The notes: generated from the letters alone by a model not told the origin. Positions 18,878-28,304 are shown, counted from the first letter of the stretch. The stretch is DNA of 64,000 bases from Sphingomonas sp. BGYR3 (GCF_025153455.1 NZ_JANZNT010000001.1:1-64000); one strand, 5' to 3'. Made by a program: numbers and translations.

Positions 18878-19939
18878 TCAGTCGCCCTTTTTCATCGCCT
18901 CGATCAGCCGCTTGACTTCCTGGCTGCGGCCGCGGGGCAGGATCAGCACATCCTTGCCACTGGCTACCACGATCAGGTCCTCAACCCCGACCATGGCGAT
19001 GCGCGCCCCGTCGGTCTGGACCAGGCATCGCTCGGTATCGATGGCGATCACATCGCCCTTGTGCGCATTGCCCGCCGCGTCGGATGCGCTGATCGCGTGC
19101 AGCGCGTCCCAGCTGCCGACATCGCTCCACCCCATCGAAACCGGGACGACCGCGACCCGGTCGGCCCGTTCCATGACGGCATAGTCGATGGAATCGGACG
19201 GCGACCGCGCAAAGGCGTCGGCGTCGGCGTGAATGGCAATGCCGTCATGCCGGGCCAGCTCGATCGCCTCCGCCGCCGCGCTGCGCATCGCCGGGGCAAA
19301 CTGGTCGAGCGCCGCCAGATAGGCATCGGCCCTGAACAGGAAGATGCCGCCATTCCAGGCATGATCGCCGCTGGCCAGCATCGCCTCGGCCTTGTCCAGC
19401 GGCGGCTTTTCCACGAACCGGTCGACGCGGTGCACGCCGTCGGCCATCCGATCGCCCACCTTGATCCAGCCATAGCCGGTTTCCGGGGCATCGGGCTGAA
19501 TGCCGAACGTGACCAGCCAGCCCTGTTCCACCATCGGCCGGGCCGCCGCGATGGCTGCATGAAAGGCGGAAACGTCCGCAATGACATGGTCGGACGGCAT
19601 CACCAGCAGCATCGCATCGCCCCCGCCTGCGGCAATCGCGGCCAGCGCGATGGCAGGGGCAGTGTTGCGGCCCATCGGTTCCAGCACGATTGCCGCCGGA
19701 CGGATGCCCACGTCGTCCAGCTGCTGCTGGATCAGGTCGGCGTGCTGCGCATTGGCGATGACCAGCGGCGCGGCAAACGCCTCTGTATCGGCGGTCCGCA
19801 GTGCCGTCATCTGCAGCATCGTCTGATCGCCGGTCAGCGCCAGCATCTGTTTCGGCATCTCCGGCCGTGACATCGGCCACAGGCGTGTGCCCGAACCGCC
19901 CGACAGGATGACGGGTGTGATCAATGCGGCCTTGGTCAT
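18878..19939 (-). CDS. Mannose-1-phosphate guanylyltransferase
   Basis: This 353-residue nucleotidyltransferase makes GDP-mannose for polysaccharide synthesis. The N-terminal signature LSGGSGTRLWPMSRPEMPKQ (residues 12-31) and the FVEKP motif are characteristic. It lacks the C-terminal phosphomannose isomerase domain of the longer bifunctional type. ATG 19939 was chosen as the natural start just before the first Rossmann strand; the open frame continues upstream to 20065, but that extension is not family-like. It is divergent from the BlaI regulator, so the operators at 20083-20119 could also affect its promoter. Confidence 0.9.
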   Translation of the reverse strand: MTKAALITPVILSGGSGTRLWPMSRPEMPKQMLALTGDQTMLQMTALRTADTEAFAAPLVIANAQHADLIQQQLDDVGIRPAAIVLEPMGRNTAPAIALAAIAAGGGDAMLLVMPSDHVIADVSAFHAAIAAARPMVEQGWLVTFGIQPDAPETGYGWIKVGDRMADGVHRVDRFVEKPPLDKAEAMLASGDHAWNGGIFLFRADAYLAALDQFAPAMRSAAAEAIELARHDGIAIHADADAFARSPSDSIDYAVMERADRVAVVPVSMGWSDVGSWDALHAISASDAAGNAHKGDVIAIDTERCLVQTDGARIAMVGVEDLIVVASGKDVLILPRGRSQEVKRLIEAMKKGD

Positions 19940-20080
19940 CACGTCGTCCCCCACGGCGCGGGCATGTGCCGGCCAATCGCTGTTTTCAGTCTCCTGCCCG
20001 TAACTTGGGCGGCGCGGATGGGCAACGGGCATCGGGCCGGCTTGTTCCGATAGCGAGACATTCATTTTGCGTTCAGCCTA

Positions 20081-20119
20081 TTGACTACAGATGTAATCAA
20101 GTCGATTACAACCGTAGTC
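20081..20119 (+). promoter_or_regulatory. Tandem BlaI/MecI-type operators overlapping a promoter
   Basis: Two 16-base dyads lie 27 bases upstream of blaI: GACTACAGATGTAATC at 20083-20098 and GATTACAACCGTAGTC at 20104-20119. Each contains the TACA-N2-TGTA core (CGTA in the second) known for BlaI/MecI boxes, and the second is nearly the reverse complement of the first. A TTGACT hexamer at 20081 followed 17 bases later by GATTAC could be the promoter, so repressor bound here would block RNA polymerase. Autoregulation is the inference. Confidence 0.7.
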
Positions 20120-20145
20120 GTGGGTTTGTTCATTGGGGAGTCGTC

Positions 20146-20514
20146 ATGTCGGAACGGATCAGCGATGCCGAACATGCGGTGATGGAGGTCCTTTGGGAGG
20201 ACAGCCCGCTGACGGCACAGGAAGTGGTCGAGCGCATCCCGGCGGAACGCGACTGGAGCGCGAACACCGTCAAGACGCTGCTCGGCCGCCTGCTTGCGAA
20301 GAATATCATCGCGCATGAAGAGGATGGCCGCCGCTATCGCTATCGCCCGCTGGTGGCGCGCGAGGATTATGTGGAGGGCGAATCCCGCCGCCTGATGGAT
20401 CGTCTGTTCGGCGGGCGTCTGACCCCGCTGGTCGCTCATATGGCAGAGCGCGATGCTCTGACCGCGGATGACATTGCCGAGATCGAGGCCCTGCTGCGAG
20501 AGCTGAAGCAATGA
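20146..20514 (+). CDS. BlaI/MecI/CopY-family transcriptional repressor
   Basis: This 122-residue winged-helix repressor has its DNA-binding domain at the N-terminus (SDAEHAVMEVLWEDSPLTAQ and SANTVKTLLGRLLAK) and a C-terminal dimerisation helix. In this family a membrane M56 protease senses a signal and triggers cleavage of the repressor. That protease gene follows immediately, with an ATGA overlap. ATG 20146 has a GGGGAG ribosome site. No beta-lactamase gene is near, so the regulated genes are probably this operon itself or genes elsewhere. Confidence 0.92.
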   Translation: MSERISDAEHAVMEVLWEDSPLTAQEVVERIPAERDWSANTVKTLLGRLLAKNIIAHEEDGRRYRYRPLVAREDYVEGESRRLMDRLFGGRLTPLVAHMAERDALTADDIAEIEALLRELKQ

Positions 20515-22181
20515 TCGGCTGGGCGGTGGAAACGCTGGTGGCGACGACGCTGCTGATGCTGCTGGTCCTGGCGATCCGGGGGCCGGTGCGGGCGCGGTTC
20601 GGACCGCATATCGCCTATGCGCTATGGTCGATCCCGCTGGCGCGCATGGTGTTGCCGCCGCTGCCCGGCGACTGGCAGTGGAGCGCGCTGTTCGCCCCTG
20701 CGGTGGAGCGTATGCGCACAGCAGAAGTGGTGGCAGGCGCGCTGGATCCGTCCGCGCTGCCGGCTGACCTGGCCGACCGGGCGATCCCGCTTGCGTTGGC
20801 GGGGGACAGCGTGCCGGTCGCGCTGGTGCCGCCAACGCTGGTCACGGACGGCGCCCCGGTCGCTGCGCTGATGATCGCGCTGTGGATCGTCGGCGGTATC
20901 GCGTTCCTTGGCTATCATCTGGTGGCGCATGCCCTGTTCGTCGCGCGGCTTCAGCGCAGTGCGCGGCTACGATCGGTCGTTGCCGACGGGACGGTGCGGG
21001 TCATCGAAACGGACGAGACCACCGGCCCGCTTGCCTTTGGCATCTGGCGAAAGACCATCGCCTTTCCCAGCGATTTCGGGGAACGTTATGACGAACAGGA
21101 GCGCGCCCTCGCGCTGGCGCACGAGCTTGGCCATCACGCGCGCGGCGATCTGATCGCCAACTGGGCTGCGCTCGCGATGCTGGCCCTTCACTGGTTCAAT
21201 CCGGTCGCGTGGCGGGCATATCGCGCCTTTCGCGCCGATCAGGAACTGGCCTGCGATGCCCTGGTGCTCGCCGGTCGACCCCAATCGCTGCGGCACGCTT
21301 ATGGCCGTGCGATCGTCAAGAGCGCGCATGGGGGCGCGGTCTCGGCGGCTTGTCACCTGCATACGATCAACGACCTCAAAGGGAGGCTGAAGATGCTGAC
21401 GAAACACGAACCGACCCCCCGCAGCCGCGTCGTCGCCGGGGGCATCACCCTGACGGGAATTGCGCTGGCCGGACTTGCGCTGACCGCTTCGGGCACTGCT
21501 GCTGCCAAAAAGATGCGGGAAGGCGTGGAACGCGCCACCGGCGTCGAACTGGCCGCGATCGACCTGCCTTCCGCCATCGCGCCGCTGGCTCCGGCGGCCC
21601 CGGCTCAGACGGCTGAACCCGCCACGCCGGAAACACCGGCCAAGCCGGCATTGCCGGAGGATGAAGCGAAGCGGACGGTCAAGGTCATCCGCGTCGACAA
21701 GGGCGATGCCCGGGTCATCACCGTCGATCGTGGCCTGGACCAGCAGGTGCTCGATGGGCTGGTCGCTGACAAAAAGCTGTGGCGCGAGAATGCGGAAAAG
21801 CTGGCCCGGATGCCCGAAATCCAGATCCCCGAAATCCGCGAGGGCAAGTGCGGCAAGGGCGATGGCATGATGGTGCAGCGGACGGATGACAAGGTGGGTG
21901 GCAAGTCGGTCACCGTCATCTGCACCGACCGGATCGAGGCGATGACCCTGAACGCTACCAGGCTTGCCGATGTCGCCATGGCCGATGCCAAGGGTGCCCG
22001 GGTGCTGGCGCTGCGCTCGCGGACCATGGGCCTCAGCAGCGCGATGATGGGCCTGCGCCATGCCCGCAAGTCGATCGAGATGCAGGACAGCCTGTCCGCC
22101 GATCAGAAGCGCGAGGCGCTGGCCGGGATTGATCAGGCGATCCGCGAGATCGCACAGGAACAGCAGTCGCCGGAGGAGTAA
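20511..22181 (+). CDS. M56-family (BlaR1-like) membrane zinc protease, sensor
   Basis: This 556-residue membrane protein begins with hydrophobic segments (about residues 5-23 and 33-50, another near 120-145). The cytosolic gluzincin loop HELGHH at residues 204-209 has a downstream FRADQELACD that supplies the third zinc ligand. A further membrane span (ITLTGIALAGLALTASGTAA) lies near residue 310-330, followed by a long, Ala/Pro-rich then charged C-terminal region of about 220 residues. There is no penicillin-binding sensor domain, unlike BlaR1, so the signal is unknown. It would cleave the adjacent repressor. Confidence 0.88.
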   Translation: MIGWAVETLVATTLLMLLVLAIRGPVRARFGPHIAYALWSIPLARMVLPPLPGDWQWSALFAPAVERMRTAEVVAGALDPSALPADLADRAIPLALAGDSVPVALVPPTLVTDGAPVAALMIALWIVGGIAFLGYHLVAHALFVARLQRSARLRSVVADGTVRVIETDETTGPLAFGIWRKTIAFPSDFGERYDEQERALALAHELGHHARGDLIANWAALAMLALHWFNPVAWRAYRAFRADQELACDALVLAGRPQSLRHAYGRAIVKSAHGGAVSAACHLHTINDLKGRLKMLTKHEPTPRSRVVAGGITLTGIALAGLALTASGTAAAKKMREGVERATGVELAAIDLPSAIAPLAPAAPAQTAEPATPETPAKPALPEDEAKRTVKVIRVDKGDARVITVDRGLDQQVLDGLVADKKLWRENAEKLARMPEIQIPEIREGKCGKGDGMMVQRTDDKVGGKSVTVICTDRIEAMTLNATRLADVAMADAKGARVLALRSRTMGLSSAMMGLRHARKSIEMQDSLSADQKREALAGIDQAIREIAQEQQSPEE

Positions 22182-22264
22182 GCGCCCGGCCATTGCCGTC
22201 GACCCCTGGGGAGGGGCGGGGCCGGAGCGGAAGTTAACCCCAGATTGCTTCCGGCCGGTTCCGG

Positions 22265-22298
22265 CGGGGCTGTCCCGATCCTTCGCGGGACAGCCCCG
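22265..22298 (+). terminator. Strong hairpin after the BlaI/M56 operon
   Basis: A perfect 12-base stem, CGGGGCTGTCCC at 22265-22276 and its complement at 22287-22298, with a ten-base loop. It lies 83 bases past the M56 stop. No long T-run follows (only TTCG), so it is either a weak intrinsic terminator or an RNA-stabilising hairpin. Confidence 0.6.
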
Positions 22299-22364
22299 TT
22301 CGTCATCGGCCCGTATGCGTCATCCGCTCTTGCCTCGCCGGATGGCCATGGCCATGTCCTTTCC

Positions 22365-23222
22365 ATGACTGCTCCCCCCACCGGCATCGCGATGCGGATC
22401 GATCCGCTGGTCCTGCGCGTGCTGGCGCCCAATCCGTCGCCCTATACCTATACGGGGACGCAGACCTATCTGGTCGTCGGCGATGCCGATGCTGCGGTGA
22501 TCGATCCCGGCCCGGACGATCCGGCTCATCTGGACGCCATCCTGGCGGCCCTTGGCACCCGGCGGCTGGAGGCGATCCTGTGTACCCACACACACCGCGA
22601 CCACAGCCCGGCCAGCCGGCCGCTCAAGGCCGCGACGGGCGCGCCGATCATCGGCTGCGCACCCCTTTCGATCGACGATGCGGGGCCGCGCGCCGATGCA
22701 GCGTTCGACCGCGACTATGCCCCCGACCGCGTGCTGGCAGAGGGCGATCAGGTCGCCGGAACCGGCTGGACGCTGACGGCACTGGCAACGCCGGGCCATA
22801 CGTCGAACCATCTGTGCTTTGCGCTGGAACAATCGGGCGCATTGTTCACCGGCGATCACGTCATGGGATGGTCGACCAGCGTCGTTGCGCCGCCCGACGG
22901 GGACATGGGCGATTATCTGGTCAGCCTGGAACGACTGATGGCGCGGGACGACCGCATCTATTATCCCGCCCATGGCGATCCCATCGAACGGCCGCAGCGG
23001 TTCGTGCGCGGCCTGCTCGGCCATCGCAAGCAGCGGGAGGGGCAGATTCTGCGCCTGCTGGGCGAAGGGGTGGGGGCAATCCCCGCCATGGTGGACCGGA
23101 TGTATGTCGGCCTTGACCCCCGCCTTGTAGGTGCGGCGCAGCGATCGGTGCTGGCGCATCTGATCGACCTGGAACGGCGCGGCCTTGTGGCCGGGGCCGG
23201 GGACGAATGGCGCGCGTCATGA
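22365..23222 (+). CDS. Metallo-beta-lactamase-fold hydrolase (LACTB2-like)
   Basis: This 285-residue cytosolic MBL-fold hydrolase has the metal motif CTHTHRDHSP, with His75, His77, Asp79 and His80, then the further ligands in TPGHTSNH and FTGDHVMG. The C-terminal winged-helix-like tail (GEGVGAIPAMVDRMYVG) is typical of the LACTB2/glyoxalase-II-like branch, whose members act on RNA or thioesters. The substrate is not decidable here. ATG 22365 fits the family start; the frame is open upstream through the hairpin. It overlaps the next gene by four bases. Confidence 0.85.
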   Translation: MTAPPTGIAMRIDPLVLRVLAPNPSPYTYTGTQTYLVVGDADAAVIDPGPDDPAHLDAILAALGTRRLEAILCTHTHRDHSPASRPLKAATGAPIIGCAPLSIDDAGPRADAAFDRDYAPDRVLAEGDQVAGTGWTLTALATPGHTSNHLCFALEQSGALFTGDHVMGWSTSVVAPPDGDMGDYLVSLERLMARDDRIYYPAHGDPIERPQRFVRGLLGHRKQREGQILRLLGEGVGAIPAMVDRMYVGLDPRLVGAAQRSVLAHLIDLERRGLVAGAGDEWRAS

Positions 23223-23932
23223 CCCGTGGTTTCGCCCGTCAGCCATTACTGATCGCCATTGCCGTGCTGCTTGCCGCGATCCTTGCGGTGCTGGCCTGGC
23301 TGGCGTGGCAGCGGCACCAGGAAACCGAGGTGGTCACGCGGGACGAAAGCGGCGTCGCCGTCACCCGCGTCATCACCGCCCGGCTGTCCGGCGCGGGCGA
23401 GCTGCGCGTCTCGCGCCTGAACGGGACGATCCAGGCAACGGCAGAGGATGTCCGCTGGGGCGGGGTGCTCCGTTCCCGATTGGTGACGAAAGCGCCGTAC
23501 AGCGTAGATTATTACGTCGACCTGTCCGCCATCCGGCCCGGCGACCTGGAATGGAATGACGACAGCCGCACCCTGATCGTCAATGCGCCGGAGGTGACGG
23601 TCGGCACCCCCAATATCGACGAAGGATCGGTGTCGGTGTCGGAGGTCGACGGCCTGTTCGTCACCCGTGCGGCCGGACAGGAACTGGCCCGCCGCGCCTC
23701 TGCCTCCGCCACCAGCGGGGCAGGCGCCGCTGCCCGCTCGCCCGAACGCATGGCGCAGGCGCGCGAATTTGCCCGGCGCTCGGTCACCCGCGTGCTGGGG
23801 ATGCCGCTGGCCGCCACCGGCTATGGCGATGCGCGGGTCGTCGTCACCTTTCCCAACGAACGCCGCATCGACGATGGCGAACGCTGGGACGTGACCCGCC
23901 CGGTGGACGAGGTGCTGGCTAACCGCGGCTGA
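23219..23932 (+). CDS. DUF4230 protein, single membrane anchor
   Basis: This 237-residue protein has an N-terminal membrane anchor (LLIAIAVLLAAILAVLAWLA, about residues 8-27) and a soluble domain with the DUF4230 look: SVDYYVDLSAIRPGDLEWN, then NAPEVTVGTPNID. Function is unknown for the family; topology suggests a periplasmic domain. The ATG at 23219 overlaps the previous TGA; an in-frame ATG at 23207 would add four residues. Confidence 0.75.
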   Translation: MTRGFARQPLLIAIAVLLAAILAVLAWLAWQRHQETEVVTRDESGVAVTRVITARLSGAGELRVSRLNGTIQATAEDVRWGGVLRSRLVTKAPYSVDYYVDLSAIRPGDLEWNDDSRTLIVNAPEVTVGTPNIDEGSVSVSEVDGLFVTRAAGQELARRASASATSGAGAAARSPERMAQAREFARRSVTRVLGMPLAATGYGDARVVVTFPNERRIDDGERWDVTRPVDEVLANRG

Positions 23933-24007
23933 CCCGTCGCGCGTCCGCATAGTGTGGACGGCGAAAAGCTGGTATGGTGCCCGCGGCTATTCGGGGGGAT
24001 GGGCATC

Positions 24008-24784
24008 ATGGCAACATTGGCAGCGGCACCCGGCGGGGTGCAGGCGCGCGGCGATCGTTTCTTCATTCTGTCGGCCATACTGATGGCATTGGTGATGGTT
24101 GCCGGATTTTCGTTTCAACTGGCCATGGGCCGGTCCAGCTTCAACGCCGCGCCGCTGACCCACGCCCATGGCATCGTCTTTTTCGGATGGGTCGTGCTGT
24201 TCGTTGTCCAGACGATGCTGGGCACCACCGGCGCGCTTCGCCTGCATCGCACGCTTGGCTGGATCGCGGCCGGCTGGATGGTGGCGATGGTGATCCTGGG
24301 GATTGCCATCACCGTTGCCCGCACCCGCGCGGGAACCGTGCCGTTCTTCTTTACGCCGCAATATTTCCTCATCGCCAATCCGATGACCGTCCTTGGCTTT
24401 GCCGGGCTGACCATCGCCGCCATCGTCAACCGGCGGCGGCCGGAATGGCACAAAAGGCTGCACCTGTGCGGCATGGCGATGCTGCTTGGTCCCGGGTTCG
24501 GGCGGTTGCTGCCGCTTCCGTTCATGATCCCATGGGCGTTTGAATCGGCCTATGTCGTCGGCCTTGTCTTTCCGATCGCCGGTATGATCGCCGATCTGCG
24601 GCGCAGCGGACGGGTGCATCCGGCATGGTGGTGGGGTATGGCTGCGCTGGTTGGCACGATGCTGGCGTGGGAAGTCATCGCCTATTCCACGATCGGCGAT
24701 GCCATCCATGCTGCCGTGACGGCCGGAACGCCGGGCGCGGCCATTGCGCCGCTCGATTACCCGCCGTTCCCGCCCATGGCTTGA
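24008..24784 (+). CDS. Multi-pass membrane protein of unknown function
   Basis: This protein of about 258 residues has at least six hydrophobic helices. Conserved-looking polar residues include the His of LTHAHGIVFFGW and HRTLGW, and the WHKRLHLCGMAML block. Paired His near helices hint at a haem- or metal-binding integral membrane protein, but no family is recognised with certainty. ATG 24008 is preferred because GGGGGG lies nine bases upstream; ATG 23999 is the alternative. It stands between DUF4230 and nadA with short gaps. Confidence 0.7.
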   Translation: MATLAAAPGGVQARGDRFFILSAILMALVMVAGFSFQLAMGRSSFNAAPLTHAHGIVFFGWVVLFVVQTMLGTTGALRLHRTLGWIAAGWMVAMVILGIAITVARTRAGTVPFFFTPQYFLIANPMTVLGFAGLTIAAIVNRRRPEWHKRLHLCGMAMLLGPGFGRLLPLPFMIPWAFESAYVVGLVFPIAGMIADLRRSGRVHPAWWWGMAALVGTMLAWEVIAYSTIGDAIHAAVTAGTPGAAIAPLDYPPFPPMA

Positions 24785-24839
24785 ACCCCGCGCCCATCCG
24801 GGCCATGTGGGCGGCGACCATGCGAGGAGGGACTTCCCA

Positions 24840-25838
24840 ATGAACGCGCCGACCCTGCCGACGGGCACCGATCTGCTGGACGAGATCATGCGCCTCAAGC
24901 GAGAGCGCAATGCCGTCATCCTCGCCCATTATTATCAAAAGCCGGAGATTCAGGATCTGGCCGATTTCGTCGGCGATTCGCTCGATCTCAGCCGAAAGGC
25001 GGCGGATACCGATGCCGATGTCATCGCGTTCTGCGGCGTGCGCTTCATGGCCGAAACCGCCAAGATCCTGTCGCCCGAAAAGATCGTGGTGCTGCCCGAC
25101 ATGGACGCCGGCTGTTCACTGGAGGACAGCTGCCCCCCGTCGCAGTTCGCGGCGTTCCGGGCGCAGCATCCCGATCACATCGCGCTCACCTACATCAACT
25201 GTTCGGCGGCGGTGAAGGCGTTGTCGGACATCATCGTCACCAGCTCCTCGGCCGAAAAGATCCTGAGCCAGATTCCAAAGGATCAGAAGATCATCTTTGG
25301 CCCCGACCGGCATCTGGGCGGGTACATCAATCGTAAGATGGGCCGCGAAATGCTGCTGTGGCCGGGCGTCTGCATCGTGCACGAAGCGTTCAGCGAAACA
25401 GAGCTGCTGAAGCTGAAGGCGCAGCATCCCGGCGCGCCCGTCGCCGCGCATCCGGAATGTCCGCCGCATATCCTGGACCATGCCGATTATGTCGGTTCGA
25501 CCAGCGGCATCCTTTCCTTTGCGCAGGATTTCCCCGGCGACACGCTGATCGTCGCGACCGAACCGCACATCATCCATCAGATGGAAAAGGCGCTGCCCGA
25601 AAAGAATTTCATCGGCGCGCCGGGCGCGGACGGCAACTGCAACTGCAACATCTGCCCCTACATGGCGCTGAACACGATGGAAAAGCTGTATCTGGCGCTG
25701 CGCGATCTTCAGCCGCGGATCGAGATCGAGGAAGGCCTGCGGGTCAAGGCCAAGCGCAGCCTCGACCGGATGCTCGCCATGGCCGGGGGCACCGTCGGTC
25801 TGGGCGACCTGGGTCCGCTGGCAATCGACGGGGATTGA
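24840..25838 (+). CDS. nadA: Quinolinate synthase
   Basis: This 332-residue [4Fe-4S] enzyme condenses iminoaspartate with dihydroxyacetone phosphate to quinolinate for NAD synthesis. Diagnostic segments are LAHYYQKPEIQD, DMDAGCSLEDSCPP and the cysteine-rich GNCNCNICPYMALNT near the C-terminus. A GAGGAGGG ribosome site supports ATG 24840. nadB and nadC are not in the window. Confidence 0.96.
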   Translation: MNAPTLPTGTDLLDEIMRLKRERNAVILAHYYQKPEIQDLADFVGDSLDLSRKAADTDADVIAFCGVRFMAETAKILSPEKIVVLPDMDAGCSLEDSCPPSQFAAFRAQHPDHIALTYINCSAAVKALSDIIVTSSSAEKILSQIPKDQKIIFGPDRHLGGYINRKMGREMLLWPGVCIVHEAFSETELLKLKAQHPGAPVAAHPECPPHILDHADYVGSTSGILSFAQDFPGDTLIVATEPHIIHQMEKALPEKNFIGAPGADGNCNCNICPYMALNTMEKLYLALRDLQPRIEIEEGLRVKAKRSLDRMLAMAGGTVGLGDLGPLAIDGD

Positions 25839-25842
25839 AACC

Positions 25843-25865
25843 CGTCGCTGCGCTCGCAATGACGG
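25843..25865. repeat. Probable fragment of a sphingomonad REP-like element
   Basis: The short gap between the convergent nadA and halogenase stops reads CGTCGCTGCGCTCGCAATGA then CGG. On the minus strand this is the start of a CGTCATTGCGAGCG-type extragenic repeat that I recall as common in related genomes. There is only one copy in the window, so the assignment rests on recollection. Confidence 0.35.
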
Positions 25866-25869
25866 TGGG

Positions 25870-27360
25870 CTAGGCTTCTGCCAGTGCCGCCCGATGCGCG
25901 GGAAAGTTGCTGCCGCACGCGGCGATGAACCGGCGCACGTCCGCTACGTCCCGCACCCGCGTTTCGGCGGGCCTCAGCCGGGCGGGAAAGGTGCCGTATC
26001 CGGCCATCAGCGCATGCCAGCTCATCGGCGTATAGTATCGCGCAATGCCCAGCCCCTCGATGGTGGCGGCAACGTCGCCCCGCGTGAACCAGGCGGTCAT
26101 CACCTGCTTCAGCGGATCGGATAGCGCCTCGATCCCCGCTGCATCGGTCCAGTAATCCGACGCCTGCCGCCGGTTCATCCGGTAATGCGCCACGATGTAA
26201 TCCCGGATCCCCTCGTACCGCGCATTGATCGTGCGGTTGAACGTGTCGCGGTGGCGGGGGGTAAAGCCGCCATCCCAATAGGTCTGGATGAACGCCTCCA
26301 GCGTCGCCTGCACGATATGCAGCGCCGTCGCCTCCAGCGGCTCCAGAAACCCCTGGGACAGGCCGACGGCCAGGCTGTTGGAAACCCAGCTGTCGGCAAC
26401 CCGCCCGACCTTCATGTCCAGGAACCGGACCGGCTGATCGTCGGGCAGGTCGATATGACGGCGAAACTCCGCCTCGGCCGCGTCCTTGTCGATATACCGG
26501 CTGGAATGGACATAACCGTTGCCGACCCGGCTGGTCAGGGGAATGCGCCACACCCAGCCTGCGGACAGGGCCGTCGCCCCGGTCTGCGGCGCGATCTCGC
26601 CATCGGGCAGGGGGGTGGGGGCGACCACGGCCCGGTCGTTGAACAGATTGTCGGCGAACGGCAGGAACGGCACGCCCAGCGCCTGCTGATGGATCAGGCT
26701 GCGAAAGCCGGAACAGTCGATGAAAAAATCCCCGGCCAGCCGCTCCCCGCCATCCAGGATCAGCGCGGCGACCGTCCCTTCGCCCGTCACCTCGACCCGG
26801 TCGACCGTGCGCGACAGGTGTGCCGCGCCCATCGCCGTCGCCCGTCCGCGCAGGAACGCCCCCACCTTGTGCGCGTCGAAATGATATCCGTATCCGATGC
26901 GGAACGGGAAATGATCGGGCGCAATCGGTGCCCGGCCATGCTCGGCCAGCCACGCGGTCAGATACCAGTCGTCGGGATGGGCGGGCACATCCTCCCCGCG
27001 CCGGCGCGCGGCACAGGCGGTCAGGAAATCGGGTTCGCTATGCCGGTCGATTTCGGTGGGAAAGGGGTGGAAATAGCTGGCCGGGCCGTCATTGCCGCCC
27101 CATCCGCTGAACCGGATCCCGGTCTTGTACGTCGCATCGCACGCCGGCATCCATTCGCGCTCGGCGATGCCCAGCGTGTCGAAAAAATGCTTGAGGTGCG
27201 GCGTCGATCCCTCGCCCACGCCGATGATGCCGATGTCCGGGCTTTCCACCACGGTCACGGCGACCCCGCGCCCGCGCCCGTGATGCGCGATCAGGCACGC
27301 GGCCATCCACCCTGCCGTTCCGCCGCCCAGGATGACGATATGGTGCGCCGTCCCGCTCAC
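25870..27360 (-). CDS. Flavin-dependent tryptophan-halogenase-family protein (copy 1)
   Basis: This 496-residue flavoprotein has the FAD-binding GGGTAGWMAA motif (residues 12-21), the catalytic lysine at position 79 (ATYKTGIRF; the same number as Lys79 of PrnA), the WxWxIP halogenase signature in GWVWRIPL, and the Glu of FLEPLEATAL. By family it would use FADH2 and O2 to make HOCl/HOBr relayed through Lys79. No tryptophan or secondary-metabolite genes are nearby; it is the last gene of the maltodextrin operon, starting with GTG overlapping the esterase stop (GTGA). The substrate is unknown. Confidence 0.85.
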   Translation of the reverse strand: MSGTAHHIVILGGGTAGWMAACLIAHHGRGRGVAVTVVESPDIGIIGVGEGSTPHLKHFFDTLGIAEREWMPACDATYKTGIRFSGWGGNDGPASYFHPFPTEIDRHSEPDFLTACAARRRGEDVPAHPDDWYLTAWLAEHGRAPIAPDHFPFRIGYGYHFDAHKVGAFLRGRATAMGAAHLSRTVDRVEVTGEGTVAALILDGGERLAGDFFIDCSGFRSLIHQQALGVPFLPFADNLFNDRAVVAPTPLPDGEIAPQTGATALSAGWVWRIPLTSRVGNGYVHSSRYIDKDAAEAEFRRHIDLPDDQPVRFLDMKVGRVADSWVSNSLAVGLSQGFLEPLEATALHIVQATLEAFIQTYWDGGFTPRHRDTFNRTINARYEGIRDYIVAHYRMNRRQASDYWTDAAGIEALSDPLKQVMTAWFTRGDVAATIEGLGIARYYTPMSWHALMAGYGTFPARLRPAETRVRDVADVRRFIAACGSNFPAHRAALAEA

Positions 27361-28304
27361 CCGTCATCGCTCCACAGCCATGCCAGCACCTCGTCCAGCC
27401 GCTCGGCCCAGGCCCGCTCGTCATGTTCCGTGCCGTGATACACTTCGGCCCTGAAATCCTTGCCCTGACGCCAGCCTGCGGCCTTCAGGCTTTCGACCCC
27501 GCGTTCGAAATAGGGGCCGTAATACTGGTCCAGCGTCGCCGTGCCCCGGTCGATCCACAGCCGCCGACCCCTGGGCGCGCCAAGCGTTCGGGTCAGATAG
27601 GTTTTCCACAGCGCCTTCATCCCCGCGCCTTCGGAGTTCATGGTGCGCGGATCGCCCATCGGCCAGTGGATCGACAGCGCCCCCGCCCGGCCGAACACGC
27701 GCGGATATTTGGCCAGCGCCTCGACCGAAATCAGGCCGCCCATGCTCGACCCCATGATCGCGGTATCCGACGGGCCGGGCAGGGTGCGGTAATTCCGGTC
27801 CACCCACGGCTTCAGCTCGCTGGTCAGGTAGCGGAGGTAGCCCGCCGAAATAACGGGTTTGCTGTCGGCACTGCGGACCATCTCCGCGCGCTCCTGCCCT
27901 TTTGCCGCACGATACAGGCTGTCGGGCAGATAGGTGCGATACCGGTCGCCCTCCGCATTCCACGTACCGACGATAATGAACGGCTTTGCCGCGCCCTCGT
28001 CGATCAACCGCTGGGCCGTGACATCGGCGCCCCACACCTTGCCATATCCCGACAGTTTGGGATCGAACAGGTTCTGCCCGTCGGGCATGTACAGCACGCG
28101 ATAGCGGGTGCGGGGCGCGGGATAGCCGCGCGGCAACCAGAGGGTCAGGCGGGGGGACGCGGTGTGCCGCGATGCAATGGGCTGCACCTGCACCAGCGTG
28201 CCGTTGCGATCCGCCGGGCGGATGGCGGCACCATCCTGCGCACCGACCGGCCCGGCGGCGGTCAGCATCGCCGCCGCACCCAGGCATAGCATCCCGCGCA
28301 CCAT
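27357..28304 (-). CDS. Exported alpha/beta-hydrolase, esterase-D-like
   Basis: This 315-residue exported hydrolase has a signal peptide (MVRGMLCLGAAAMLTAAG, cleavage near GAQ), the YMPDGQNLFD strand typical of the esterase-D/feruloyl-esterase-like group, the nucleophile elbow MGSSMGG with Ser187, and a C-terminal His in GTEHDERAW. It may remove ester decorations from imported or surface-bound oligosaccharides. It lies between the alpha-glucosidase gene (24-base gap) and halogenase copy 1. Confidence 0.85.
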   Translation of the reverse strand: MVRGMLCLGAAAMLTAAGPVGAQDGAAIRPADRNGTLVQVQPIASRHTASPRLTLWLPRGYPAPRTRYRVLYMPDGQNLFDPKLSGYGKVWGADVTAQRLIDEGAAKPFIIVGTWNAEGDRYRTYLPDSLYRAAKGQERAEMVRSADSKPVISAGYLRYLTSELKPWVDRNYRTLPGPSDTAIMGSSMGGLISVEALAKYPRVFGRAGALSIHWPMGDPRTMNSEGAGMKALWKTYLTRTLGAPRGRRLWIDRGTATLDQYYGPYFERGVESLKAAGWRQGKDFRAEVYHGTEHDERAWAERLDEVLAWLWSDDG

